From JAFLBI01 sp964616465 (lineage in GTDB: Bacteria; Bacteroidota; Bacteroidia; Chitinophagales; Chitinophagaceae), in the NCBI GenBank assembly GCA_964616465.1, contig CAZTTO010000006.1, positions 62,001 through 126,000 of the forward strand: a stretch of 64,000 nucleotides of DNA, given 5' to 3'. The notes under the pieces are model-generated. The model was not told the DNA's origin. It was given only the letters and a program-made list of their open reading frames with translations, and ran no database searches. Positions 42,959-52,278 of the stretch are shown here, piece after piece. How positions within the stretch are numbered: the stretch's first letter is position 1; each line of letters begins with the position of its first letter. The position numbers and the translations under genes are program-made.

Positions 42959-44218
42959 ATGACAGAGGTAAAAGCATTGATTATAACAATTGGAGATGAG
43001 TTGTTAATTGGACAGGTAATCGATACAAATAGTGCATGGATAGCACAGCAATTGAATCAGATTGGGATAGCTGTAGTAGAAAGAAGATCGGTTGGTGATA
43101 GTAGAGAACAAATTTTAGCAGTTTTAAAAGAAGCTGAAACAATTGCCCCAATTGTATTAATTACTGGCGGCTTAGGTCCTACAGCCGATGATATAACTAA
43201 GCCTGTTATGTGCGAATACTTTGGCGGCTCAATGGTTATGCATGAACCTACTTTGGCACACGTAACAAGAATTTTTGAAGAGATTTTAAAAAAGCCGATG
43301 ATTGAAAGGAATCGTCAGCAAGCAATGGTTCCTAGTTCATGCACTGTGCTTATGAACGAAAAAGGAACGGCACCTGGAATGATGTTTGAAAAAGGTAAAT
43401 CCATTTATATTTCTATGCCAGGTGTACCCACAGAAATGAAATGGATTATGCAGCAGCATGTATTACCAATGTTACCCCAAAAATATGAGTTGGGGTCCTT
43501 CTTGCATAAAACGCTTTTAACTGCGGGTATTGGCGAATCATTTTTAGCAGAAGAAATTCAAACTCTTGAAACGGCTTTACCAGTTAATTGCAAACTTGCT
43601 TATTTGCCTAATTATGGCATGGTTCGTTTGAGATTAAGCGTGTACGACAAAAATCATGAGGCTGCCGAAGCTGTTTTGAATGAATGGTTCAATAAACTGA
43701 AAGCAGCCGTTTTACCATATTTGGTTGCCGATGAAGACATTCCTATACACATAGCTTTAACAAGATTATTACAATCTAAAAATGCCACTGTCTCTACTGC
43801 CGAAAGTTGCACGGGTGGATACATAGCTCATTTATTAACCTCTCAACCTGGTTCTTCGGCATCCTTTAAGGGCTCCATTGTTGCATACGATAATGAAGTG
43901 AAGCACAGTGAGTTGGGGGTAAGCTTTGAAGTTTTGCAGGAGCACGGGGCGGTTAGTCAACCTGTAGTCGAGCAAATGGCAAAAGCAGTTCGTGTAAAAA
44001 TGAAAACCGATTATAGCATTGCTGTTAGCGGAATAATGGGCCCCGATGGTGGAACAGATGAAAAGCCAGTTGGGACGGTTTGGATGGCAGTAGCATCAGA
44101 AAGTAGGTGCATGAGTAAAAAAGTCCAACTCAGGTATAATCGACAGTTAAATATTGAAGCCACTGCCAATCAAGCTATCCACATGCTACAGCGCCTAATT
44201 GTGGATAACCCATCTTAA
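42959..44218 (+). CDS. cinA: CinA-family nicotinamide mononucleotide deamidase / MoCF-like protein
   Basis: This 419-aa protein has an N-terminal MoCF-like domain (ALIITIGDELLIGQVIDTNS, LITGGLGPTADDITK) with ADP-ribose pyrophosphatase-type activity in characterised homologues. The C-terminal PncC domain (STAESCTGGYIAHLLTSQPG, then GIMGPDGGTDEKPVGTVWMA) deamidates nicotinamide mononucleotide. I chose ATG 42959, preceded by AAGGAAAC, over an in-frame ATG 39 bp upstream that lies in the divergent spacer. The protein recycles pyridine nucleotides. Confidence 0.93.
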   Translation: MTEVKALIITIGDELLIGQVIDTNSAWIAQQLNQIGIAVVERRSVGDSREQILAVLKEAETIAPIVLITGGLGPTADDITKPVMCEYFGGSMVMHEPTLAHVTRIFEEILKKPMIERNRQQAMVPSSCTVLMNEKGTAPGMMFEKGKSIYISMPGVPTEMKWIMQQHVLPMLPQKYELGSFLHKTLLTAGIGESFLAEEIQTLETALPVNCKLAYLPNYGMVRLRLSVYDKNHEAAEAVLNEWFNKLKAAVLPYLVADEDIPIHIALTRLLQSKNATVSTAESCTGGYIAHLLTSQPGSSASFKGSIVAYDNEVKHSELGVSFEVLQEHGAVSQPVVEQMAKAVRVKMKTDYSIAVSGIMGPDGGTDEKPVGTVWMAVASESRCMSKKVQLRYNRQLNIEATANQAIHMLQRLIVDNPS

Positions 44219-44403
44219 AATTTCCACATTTACAAGTATTTTTGTTAATTAGTAGGTGAGCTGCATTTGGGTGTTTCGCGATTGCTTCATGGTCAATTTG
44301 TTATGCATGTATCATTCCGACATACCTTAAACAACCACCTCTCTTAGAACGGAATTGGGTTCAAGTAGGTTACATATTACTCAGTAAAACTGAAAGAAAA
44401 CGT
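44219..44403 (+). other. Leader region of the E2 gene
   Basis: It holds an exact TATTTTTG at 44237-44244 without a good -33 box, and a weaker TTTG-N22-TACCTTAA at 44297-44330. Either could drive the 2-oxoacid dehydrogenase E2 gene. No terminator for cinA is seen. Confidence 0.4.
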
Positions 44404-46182
44404 ATGGCTATAGCAGAACTGGTGATGCCCAAACTGGGCGAAAGTATCATGGAAGCAACCATTCTTAGATGGCACAAGAAAGTGGGTGATTCTGTGAAAC
44501 AAGACGAAACTGTATTGGACATTGCTACCGATAAAGTTGATAGTGAAGTTCCTTCAACAGCAGCAGGCATTATAACAGAGATATTGTACAACGAAAATGA
44601 TGTTGTACCTATAGGTACTGTCATCGCTAGAATTAATACTGAAGTAGGTGCTTCTGTAGCAGCAGCTCCTGTAGCTCCTCCTCAACCAGTTCAGTCTGCA
44701 CCACCACCGCCTCCTCCCGTTCAACAGACCTATACACCACCACCTCCTCCTCCTGCACCTACACCAGAACCAGCCGTGCCATATGTGCCTGCTGAAATGG
44801 CAACCCCTTCTAAGTCTGGTGCAAATAATAAATTTTTCTCTCCATTGGTGTTGAATATAGCCAATAGCGAAGGAATTAGTTTGAGCGAGTTAGAAAGAAT
44901 TGCTGGAACGGGCGCTGAAGGAAGAGTAACTAAGAAAGATATTTTACAATATGTAGCGGATAAACGCGCTGGAAGGGCGCCTATTTTCGTCCCTCCTGTT
45001 GTTTCAGCACCAGCACCTCAACCTGTTGCTGCTCCAACTCCTGCGCCTATAGTAGAAAAGCCTACTCCAGTGCCTGCAGCTCCAGTTGTTGAAGTTCCAC
45101 AAGCAACTCCAACTCCTGAGCCTGTTGTCGCTCCGAGCCCAGCACCTACCGCTTCTATTCAAGTTCAAACAAATAACAACGAAACTGAACCAGCACCAAC
45201 TGTAAGCAAGCATTGGCCAGAAATGGAATCACCTGCGCCAAGTCATGAACCTACCCCAGCACCTGCGCCAGCTAAACCTGTTACTGTTTCTGCTATGCAA
45301 GCCCCAGTTGTTGAATCTACTACGCCTCCTCAATTGAAAGGAACAGAACAGCCTATTGCAGCAGCAGTTCCAACCGTTGGCGCACCTGTTGTTCCTCCAC
45401 TGGCGCCAGCCCCAACTTTTGCTGGTAAGAAATCGCACCCATCTCATGTAACTCCAACTGGAAATACTGAAATTATTGAAATGGATCGTATGCGTAAGCT
45501 CATCGCTAAGCATATGGTCGATAGTAAAGCAACCAGTCCACACGTAACTTCTTTTGCAGAAGCAGATGTGACCAATATGGTGCTTTGGAGAGAACGTGTA
45601 AAAGGTGAATTTGAAAAAAGAGAAGGCACTAAGCTCACATTTACGCCCATGTTTATTGAATGTATCACTAAGGTAATCCCTAGATTCCCATGGGTGAATG
45701 CATCTGTAGAAGGCGATAAAATCATAGTCAAAAAAGACATCAACCTTGGAATGGCAACAGCACTTCCTTCTGGCAATTTAATTGTACCAGTCATTAAAGC
45801 TGCGGATCAATTGAATATAGTTGGACTGAGTCATGCTGTAAATGGAATGGCAGACGCTGCTCGAAATAACCGCTTAAAGCCCGATGATACTGTTGGAGGA
45901 ACTTTTACACTCACCAACGTAGGTACATTCGGAAGCTTAATGGGTACCCCTATTATTAGTCAACCTCAGGTTGCAATTTTAGCTGTAGGTGCAATTAAAA
46001 AGCGTCCTGTTGTTATTGAATCACCTAATGGCGATACAATAGGTATTAGACACATGATGTACTTATCGCTTAGCTATGACCATAGAATTGTTGATGGTAG
46101 CATTGGCGCTAGCTTCTTAACTGAAGTTGCTAAAGAAATGGAAAGATGGGATATAAATAGAGCATGGTACCAGTACGTTTAA
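44404..46182 (+). CDS. 2-oxoacid dehydrogenase E2 (dihydrolipoyl acyltransferase)
   Basis: This 592-aa core subunit is of a pyruvate, 2-oxoglutarate or branched-chain dehydrogenase complex. The N-terminal lipoyl domain has the lipoylated K44 in TDKVDSEVPS. A peripheral subunit-binding domain (about 140-185, SPLVLNIANSEGISLSELE) follows. A very long Pro/Ala-rich linker (about 195-345) leads to the catalytic domain ending in HRIVDG (H560, D564). TDKVDSEVPS resembles branched-chain or OdhB-like E2 more than PDH E2, so the substrate is uncertain. No E1 or E3 genes adjoin. Confidence 0.88.
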   Translation: MAIAELVMPKLGESIMEATILRWHKKVGDSVKQDETVLDIATDKVDSEVPSTAAGIITEILYNENDVVPIGTVIARINTEVGASVAAAPVAPPQPVQSAPPPPPPVQQTYTPPPPPPAPTPEPAVPYVPAEMATPSKSGANNKFFSPLVLNIANSEGISLSELERIAGTGAEGRVTKKDILQYVADKRAGRAPIFVPPVVSAPAPQPVAAPTPAPIVEKPTPVPAAPVVEVPQATPTPEPVVAPSPAPTASIQVQTNNNETEPAPTVSKHWPEMESPAPSHEPTPAPAPAKPVTVSAMQAPVVESTTPPQLKGTEQPIAAAVPTVGAPVVPPLAPAPTFAGKKSHPSHVTPTGNTEIIEMDRMRKLIAKHMVDSKATSPHVTSFAEADVTNMVLWRERVKGEFEKREGTKLTFTPMFIECITKVIPRFPWVNASVEGDKIIVKKDINLGMATALPSGNLIVPVIKAADQLNIVGLSHAVNGMADAARNNRLKPDDTVGGTFTLTNVGTFGSLMGTPIISQPQVAILAVGAIKKRPVVIESPNGDTIGIRHMMYLSLSYDHRIVDGSIGASFLTEVAKEMERWDINRAWYQYV

Positions 46183-46907
46183 AAACACTTTTCAAGCATT
46201 GTATACAAGCCGGAGTCATTGCTTCGGCTTTTTTGTCTTGCCTACATACACAAGCACAAACAGATGGATTAGGCTCATGGAACATTGTGAACTTTAAATA
46301 CAATGTTAATAGTAAATGGTCATTATTTGGTGAATCACAATTGCGTTCGCTGCTGTTTTACAACAATTTCCATTACCACGAATACAAAGGCGGTGGAACG
46401 TACATTTTAAGCAAAAACTTTTCTATTACTGCTGGAGTAGGAAGATACAGCACATATAGAGAAGGTGGTAATTTTAGAACTCCAATGGCCAACGATGAGC
46501 TTAGAACATGGCTTCAAGTAAATATGACCAATGCATTGGGTGATGTTCAATTTGAACACAGATACAGAGCTGAACAAAGATTTACTTCTGCAAATGGATA
46601 TCGAAACCGATTTCGTTATCGATTAGCTGTTGCAGCACCTATTGCGCGCAAGAACAACGATAAGATCTACTTCAGCATTTGGAATGAACTTTTTTTAACT
46701 AATGAGGCTCCTTACTTCGAACGCAACCGTTTTTTTGCAGGAATAGGTTATGAATTCAGCCAAAATTTTACTTGGCAAGTAGGTTATGTGAACCAGCTTG
46801 ATTATCGTATTAATGATGAAACAGGAAGAAACTTTTTACAAACTTCTTGGCTGTTTACATTCCCCTGGAAACAAAGAAAATCTTTGTTACAATATTTGCC
46901 ACAATAA
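46164..46907 (+). CDS. DUF2490 outer-membrane beta-barrel protein
   Basis: This 247-aa protein begins inside the E2 gene (19-nt overlap), implying coupled translation. A signal peptide ends TQA before Gln (about residue 31). The rest alternates hydrophobic and polar residues as in a small beta-barrel, with the DUF2490 motifs GSWNIVNFKYNVNSKWSLFG, HRYRAEQRF and FRYRLAVAAPI, and an aromatic C-terminal region. Function is unknown; members are widespread in Bacteroidota. It has no visible link to the E2 enzyme other than position. Confidence 0.85.
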   Translation: MVPVRLKTLFKHCIQAGVIASAFLSCLHTQAQTDGLGSWNIVNFKYNVNSKWSLFGESQLRSLLFYNNFHYHEYKGGGTYILSKNFSITAGVGRYSTYREGGNFRTPMANDELRTWLQVNMTNALGDVQFEHRYRAEQRFTSANGYRNRFRYRLAVAAPIARKNNDKIYFSIWNELFLTNEAPYFERNRFFAGIGYEFSQNFTWQVGYVNQLDYRINDETGRNFLQTSWLFTFPWKQRKSLLQYLPQ

Positions 46908-46979
46908 GACCTATTTTATTGCAACAACTATTGGTTAATTGAGTAAAAGAAAGTAAATTTCATATGCAAGTAATCGCTT

Positions 46980-47708
46980 ATGAAATCACTCTCTCAAACT
47001 TGGTTTGCCGACGGCTATATTGATTTTGAATTGAAGAAATATACGCTGCTTGCTTATTTACAAGAAGTAGGTAAATGTTTCAACGAGAATAAATTGTACC
47101 CGCAATTAGCAGATGTAATTTTCCATTACAATAATCTTGTTGCTTTTCGAGAAAACAAAAAATACTTGCAGGAGCAATTCCCAAAAAAACTCACTGGCCT
47201 TCAGCTTGAAAAATTGCAGTTGCTCTATGAGCAAATGATTGAAGACGATGAATTAATGTCTGAATTAGAAGACATCATTCAATTTGCTGAAAGTAAAATG
47301 AAAAGAACTATTTCGAGTGGAGCTGAGATTTATGAATTTGTTGAAAATAAACTCACCATTGAACCTGTTGGTATTATTCCGCTCGATAACCAAGAAGGTT
47401 ATTTCATGCTATGTGAAGGAAGTACAAAAAGCACTTGGGTGTACTATTATAAAATGATGTTTTTTGAAAAACATGACGAGCAATACAGAACCATTCGGAC
47501 TGAGTTTGTCAATGAATGGAAACGTAGCTTTTCTTACAGTTTTCAACAAATTAAATCTGAACTCATACAAACCAGAAAAGAACTTCCTAATCCGGCTGTT
47601 TACAGCATCGAAACCGAATACAGGTTCCCATTAGAAGAAACACTATTGCCCATTGCTAAAAGAAGCCTAGCACGCTTCATATCGCTCCAGCAAAAAGGCA
47701 GCGCTTAA
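46980..47708 (+). CDS. Conserved hypothetical protein
   Basis: This 242-aa soluble protein of helical character has no signal peptide or membrane segment. It contains repeated charged helices (about 60-115) and a C-terminal beta-containing half with PVGIIPLDNQEGYFMLCEG and a late YRFPLEETLLPIAKR. I believe similar proteins occur in many Chitinophagaceae but know no function. A bidirectional terminator follows at 47735-47777. Confidence 0.65.
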   Translation: MKSLSQTWFADGYIDFELKKYTLLAYLQEVGKCFNENKLYPQLADVIFHYNNLVAFRENKKYLQEQFPKKLTGLQLEKLQLLYEQMIEDDELMSELEDIIQFAESKMKRTISSGAEIYEFVENKLTIEPVGIIPLDNQEGYFMLCEGSTKSTWVYYYKMMFFEKHDEQYRTIRTEFVNEWKRSFSYSFQQIKSELIQTRKELPNPAVYSIETEYRFPLEETLLPIAKRSLARFISLQQKGSA

Positions 47709-47734
47709 TGTTTGTTAACGTCTCTTCTTTATAA

Positions 47735-47777
47735 AAATACGGCTGTATCTTAATTGATTACAGCCGTTTTATTTTTT
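47735..47777. terminator. Bidirectional terminator
   Basis: ACGGCTGTA (47739-47747) pairs with TACAGCCGT (47759-47767) around an 11-nt loop, followed by TTTATTTTTT on plus and preceded by AAAAA, giving T residues on minus. It serves the hypothetical gene and the convergent S9 peptidase. Confidence 0.88.
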
Positions 47778-47789
47778 GAGTTTTGGATA

Positions 47790-50759
47790 TTAATAGCCCA
47801 ATCCCCAATCTATTCCTTTAAGCGTAGCTGGCACACCTGATTTCATCCATACAGGCATTGGTGCTCCTTTTAAGTAGTGATCAAAAAATTGAGCCAAACG
47901 AATACTTAAATCTTTTCTATTTCTTCTTTCAGCCAAGTTGTGTACTTCATCATTGTATTGCAACATCCATACGGGTTTACCTAAGCGTTTCAAAGCAGTA
48001 AAATATTCAATTCCTTGGTACCAAGGCACAGCATCATCTTTATCGTTGTGCATGATGAGTAACGGAGTCTTTACTTTATCGGCTTTGAACAATGGTGAGT
48101 TCTTGATATACAAATCAGGCTTCTGCCATAGTGTTGCACCAATTCTACTTTGACTCCTTTCATACTGGAACTGACGAATTAAGCCACTTCCCCATCTTAC
48201 ACCACCATAAGCACTTGTCATGTTACTAACCGGAGCACCAGCGCCTGCTGCTGCAAACATATTGGTTCTTGTTACTAAATAAGATACCTGATAACCACCC
48301 CAGCTCTGTCCTTGTATAGCCATCTTAGTACTATCTACCCATTTCATTTTACTGAGGTAGCGCGCTGCTGAAACTATTGCATTATATGCATCTTCGCCAG
48401 GCTGACCAGTTTTGTAATAAATATTCGGATCAAATACCAAATAACCATTACTTGTAAAGTATGGAATGTTTATGGTAGATGCACTTGGAGCCGGTACACG
48501 ATAATTATATCTAGTATCCGCATTCTTCTCATAGAAATAGAAAATCACAGGATACTTTTTGCTGCTATCGAAGTTTTCTGGCTTGAACAACAAACCCTCG
48601 CTCATTTTGCCATCAAACATTTTCCACTTATGTAACTCAACTGTGAACCAGTTATAGTTTTCTTGTTGCGGATTGAGCTTGCTCAATGTTGTTGCAGTTC
48701 CCATACGATATTGCTTTCCGCTTGCATCTAATGAAGAATCAATTGCTGTTATAATTGTAACAGTAGGACTCACATTAGGCTGACTCGTAACATAGCTAAA
48801 GACCATTGCGTCATTTGCTTTAATAGGTGCGGAAATATTCATTGGCCTAGTTGGATTTTGCTTTGCATCCCAATTAAACTGTGCTCCAACAGAATGCAAC
48901 TGCATAGCATAACCTTTTTCCTTATGGTCAAAAATGCTGATACCAACTACATCACCCACCGATACGAAACGTTTCTCTCTATCAAAACTAATTTGTCTAA
49001 AAGTGACTTGATTCTTTCTTCCAATTCCTTTTGTAATATTAATGGGTGTTTTCTGTCCTTTTGGATCTAATTGCCAAATATCAAACTTGTCATAAATCAT
49101 CATGGCTTCATCACCTTCTGCCCATCCAGCTACTCCATGCGGAGGTGGATCATCTGGATGATCATCATCTTCATCCCATACAGTCACTTTTAATGACTGT
49201 GATACATTGGTTACTTTTTTAGAAGCTATTTCATAGGTGAAATAATTCTTCTTCTCCCAATCATACCATGCTATGAACTTACCATCTGGTGATGCGCTAT
49301 AATTTCCTCTGATATCTCCATTAACAGGAGTTCGCTGTCCAGTTGCTATGTCAATTAAAAATGCACGTGACTTAGCAAAGCCTTGCCATTGAGAGGCTAT
49401 TCTATTTCCTTTAGAAGATGTAGCAAGAACAAAGTCCGCATCACCTTCCTGAACCAATTGAACATTTTCAGCATCTTCAGCACCAAGCATTACTACTTTA
49501 CTTGTCTTCGGCTGCCAAACAGCCATAAAACTTCTTCTTAGTTCATTATTGAGCTGTAATAACTGTTGTGGTTGGTTTTGCTCATCTTGATAATGCCAGA
49601 TATCTAATCGAGCTGTTTCAAAGTCTACCAAACTGGTGTCTTTAATTGGACGAATTGGTGCAATGCCAAAGAACACTTTTTTGCCGTCTTTACTAAAACG
49701 ATTGAAAAAATTATCGCTTATTGTATGATTCGCTGGAATTCCTGATGTGGTTTGATGAATCACTTTCTCTGCTTCTTTCATACCTTGTTGATAATACCAA
49801 ACCTGATAAAACTTACGCAAAGCTTTTGCTGAACTATCACGCTCTGCTACAAATACCAACTGTGTTCCAGATTCATCCATAGCATAGCTTTTTGCATCAT
49901 TGAATTTTTTGAAAATGGTGTCTGTCGTTGCTTTGTTCAAATCTACCCAAATAACCGCTGCTACAGAATTTGCAGCACCGTTCTTCCTTGTAGTTTCAAC
50001 AATTAAACTATTGCCGTTTTGTGAAAAATAATATTCGCTTGCAAGAGGAAATCTCCACTCTTTTCCTGTTGAAGTATTGAGCAATACCAACTCAGTACCC
50101 TCTTCAACCGGATCAGGTTGAGGAGCTGCATTAGTTGGTCTATTATTTCCTGCTCCTGCCCTCAAACTTGCCATGCCTGAGGTTTGAACCTGCACAACTT
50201 TATTACGAATGCTATCAGCTACTTTTAATAAGCTATCAGCCATTTGCAACATCTGCCTTACTTGCGTTGCAGAATCAGGCGTAGTTCTAACAGGAGCAGC
50301 AGGCAAAGCCTTTTCTAAATGATAGGCTAACCAATTACCTGCTTTCTCAGGCATTTTATACGTTTTTACCCTAGCAACTTTAGTAATTTTTAGATCTTGT
50401 AAACTAATCCATCCAATACTATCTTTTGGCATATCATCGGGTCTGCGCTTTTTAATTCTAGCTTCCCTAGTATCTTGAAACTTTGGACGAATTTTAAATA
50501 CCAAATAATTATTATCCTCCGAAAAACGAGCCGTATATCCGCGAGGAACTTCTAAAGTTGACTTTCCATCTGAACTTTGAAGAACCATACGTCCATCTCC
50601 TTCTTGAAGGTTAATAGTATAAGCAACCCACTTCCCATTATTACTCAATACGCGTTCTCCCAAACTCTCCCATGAGTCATACACACTATGATCAATGGGT
50701 TTCTTTTGCGCTAACAAAAAGAGTGGCGACAAAAGAGCTACAAACAGTAGTTTCTTCAT
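47790..50759 (-). CDS. S9 family prolyl-oligopeptidase-like serine peptidase
   Basis: This is a 989-aa peptidase. I start at ATG 50759, where MKKLLFVALLSPLFLLAQ forms a signal peptide; the in-frame reading can be extended 86 codons upstream into the divergent gene, which is implausible. The beta-propeller part covers about 30-700. The alpha/beta-hydrolase domain ends the protein with nucleophile Ser819 in GQSWGGY, then an Asp in HNDKDDAVPW and His in DEVHN. It resembles DPP-IV/acylaminoacyl peptidases exported to the periplasm. Between 200 and 260 lies a low-complexity Gln/Ala/Asn-rich insertion. Confidence 0.88.
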   Translation of the reverse strand: MKKLLFVALLSPLFLLAQKKPIDHSVYDSWESLGERVLSNNGKWVAYTINLQEGDGRMVLQSSDGKSTLEVPRGYTARFSEDNNYLVFKIRPKFQDTREARIKKRRPDDMPKDSIGWISLQDLKITKVARVKTYKMPEKAGNWLAYHLEKALPAAPVRTTPDSATQVRQMLQMADSLLKVADSIRNKVVQVQTSGMASLRAGAGNNRPTNAAPQPDPVEEGTELVLLNTSTGKEWRFPLASEYYFSQNGNSLIVETTRKNGAANSVAAVIWVDLNKATTDTIFKKFNDAKSYAMDESGTQLVFVAERDSSAKALRKFYQVWYYQQGMKEAEKVIHQTTSGIPANHTISDNFFNRFSKDGKKVFFGIAPIRPIKDTSLVDFETARLDIWHYQDEQNQPQQLLQLNNELRRSFMAVWQPKTSKVVMLGAEDAENVQLVQEGDADFVLATSSKGNRIASQWQGFAKSRAFLIDIATGQRTPVNGDIRGNYSASPDGKFIAWYDWEKKNYFTYEIASKKVTNVSQSLKVTVWDEDDDHPDDPPPHGVAGWAEGDEAMMIYDKFDIWQLDPKGQKTPINITKGIGRKNQVTFRQISFDREKRFVSVGDVVGISIFDHKEKGYAMQLHSVGAQFNWDAKQNPTRPMNISAPIKANDAMVFSYVTSQPNVSPTVTIITAIDSSLDASGKQYRMGTATTLSKLNPQQENYNWFTVELHKWKMFDGKMSEGLLFKPENFDSSKKYPVIFYFYEKNADTRYNYRVPAPSASTINIPYFTSNGYLVFDPNIYYKTGQPGEDAYNAIVSAARYLSKMKWVDSTKMAIQGQSWGGYQVSYLVTRTNMFAAAGAGAPVSNMTSAYGGVRWGSGLIRQFQYERSQSRIGATLWQKPDLYIKNSPLFKADKVKTPLLIMHNDKDDAVPWYQGIEYFTALKRLGKPVWMLQYNDEVHNLAERRNRKDLSIRLAQFFDHYLKGAPMPVWMKSGVPATLKGIDWGLGY

Positions 50760-50880
50760 ACAAGATTTCATTTGGACTAAAATAGGTGGTTTCAAAAAGA
50801 AAAAGCATGTTTTTACATAATCGGCAATGTTTATGTTCAACATTTTGAAGTCATATATAAAATCTTTTTTATATTTAGAC

Positions 50881-51366
50881 ATGCAAAAGACAGTTTTAAA
50901 ATACACATCTTCAGGAGTGTTATTTGGATTGCTTTTTCCAGTATTTGCTTTGGCAATTGAAACTGTTTTATTGGATCTGCCTTTTTCGTTTGATACATTT
51001 ATTTTAATACACCGCACAAATAAACTTATCCTAATTATAGAAACAGCTCCAATCGTTCTTGGACTTGTATTTTACTATCTTGGCAAGAAACAGCAACAGT
51101 TATTGAAATTCAATAATGAATTGAATATACAAGTTGCAAATAAAGATGATATCATTAAAAATAACCTAGCTCAGCTTAAAAATATAAAACACACACAATC
51201 GCATGTTGTAAGACGCCCTTTGTCGAATATAATGGGATTAATTTCGTTGTTGAATATGACTCAACTCAGCGACACTCAAAAAGAAATCTTGGAGCAATTA
51301 ACTGAATCGTCCAAGGAACTTGATGATGTTATAAGAGAGATAGTACAGCAGTCAAGAGCAAATTAG
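50881..51366 (+). CDS. Membrane protein with a DHp-only histidine-kinase-like domain
   Basis: This is a 161-aa protein from ATG 50881; an in-frame start at 50827 is possible. Two membrane helices (about 14-32 and 48-66) are followed by a coiled coil and a helix pair carrying SHVVRRPLSNIMGLISLL, which matches the H-box of HisKA (SHxLRTPLxxIxGL), His near 113. The chain ends about 45 residues later, with no ATPase domain. It could be a truncated kinase, a phosphotransfer or dimerisation partner, or an inhibitor of another kinase. Confidence 0.6.
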   Translation: MQKTVLKYTSSGVLFGLLFPVFALAIETVLLDLPFSFDTFILIHRTNKLILIIETAPIVLGLVFYYLGKKQQQLLKFNNELNIQVANKDDIIKNNLAQLKNIKHTQSHVVRRPLSNIMGLISLLNMTQLSDTQKEILEQLTESSKELDDVIREIVQQSRAN

Positions 51367-51405
51367 CTCTATGACTTGCTTTTTAAAGTTCCTATACCTG
51401 CAAAC

Positions 51406-52269
51406 TTATCTATTTGCCCGCCTCATCTGTAATACAACAGACAATACAATCAAACTGAATCCAACATAAAAAGACCATCCAAGAAGAGTAGCTTCATCGA
51501 ATAATAAGAAGGCAATCAAGATAGTGTATACAGGCTCTAGATTCAATGCAATATTTTGTGTAAACGCACTCACATGTCGTAAGGCTTGCAAGGATAAATA
51601 CATGGCAAAAACTGTACAAATACCACTTAGAATGATCAGCCAAAACCAATCCATTCCTGTAGGAATTTGAAATGATGGCTGAGCTACCATTTCAAAGAAT
51701 GGTAAGCAAAGTGTTAGGAATAAAGCACCACCACCCAGTTCATACAGCATCATAGTATCTGCTTTAACTGTAGCAACAAGCTGCTTATTAATGATTGAAA
51801 AAATGGTACTCAATAAAGTTGAAATAATTCCGAGCAAAATACCCGTTCTATATTGAACATCAAAATGAAAAATGAGGTAAATCCCTAAAACACCTAAAGT
51901 GCCTATAGCTAGCTCTACTGGTCGGAAATTTGTTTTACGCATGACTGGCTCTAACAAAGCTGTGAATAGTCCTGCTGATGATAAACAGACCAGTGCTACA
52001 GAAACATTGGCATACTTAATACTTCCGAAAAAACATACCCAATGTAATGCAATGATGGCGCCAGTTCCTACCAACTGAAGCAATGTTTTATTAGGTGGTA
52101 ATCGAAGTGACTTTTTGAATTGAAGAATAGCAAGGAGAATTAAGGTAGTGAGAATCATTCTGTACCAAACAAGCCATCCCTCCGATAAGGTAATTAGCTT
52201 ACCTAGTATACCAGTGAAACCCCAAAGAAATACTGCAGCATGTAATTGTAGAATTGGCTTCTTCAACAT
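51406..52269 (-). CDS. EamA/DMT-superfamily transporter
   Basis: This 287-aa protein has ten membrane helices in two EamA repeats (about 5-135 and 147-283). ILQLHAAVFLWGFTGILGKLI is the first helix, and the second half contains GGGALFLTLCLPFFE and LEPVYTILIAFLLFDEATLLGW, typical of DMT efflux permeases. Substrate unknown; relatives export amino acids or metabolites. It follows the Dpm1-like gene by 9 bp on the same strand. Confidence 0.88.
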   Translation of the reverse strand: MLKKPILQLHAAVFLWGFTGILGKLITLSEGWLVWYRMILTTLILLAILQFKKSLRLPPNKTLLQLVGTGAIIALHWVCFFGSIKYANVSVALVCLSSAGLFTALLEPVMRKTNFRPVELAIGTLGVLGIYLIFHFDVQYRTGILLGIISTLLSTIFSIINKQLVATVKADTMMLYELGGGALFLTLCLPFFEMVAQPSFQIPTGMDWFWLIILSGICTVFAMYLSLQALRHVSAFTQNIALNLEPVYTILIAFLLFDEATLLGWSFYVGFSLIVLSVVLQMRRANR

Positions 52270-52278
52270 TTTTATAAA

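Noticed and set aside
45004..45543. Open frames on the minus strand within the E2 linker
   Set aside because: They are by-products of the Pro/Ala-rich repeats; products are Trp/Arg/Ser-rich low-complexity strings.
50760..51017. 86-codon N-terminal extension of the S9 peptidase
   Set aside because: It overlaps the divergent DHp gene and lies before a clean signal peptide beginning at 50759.
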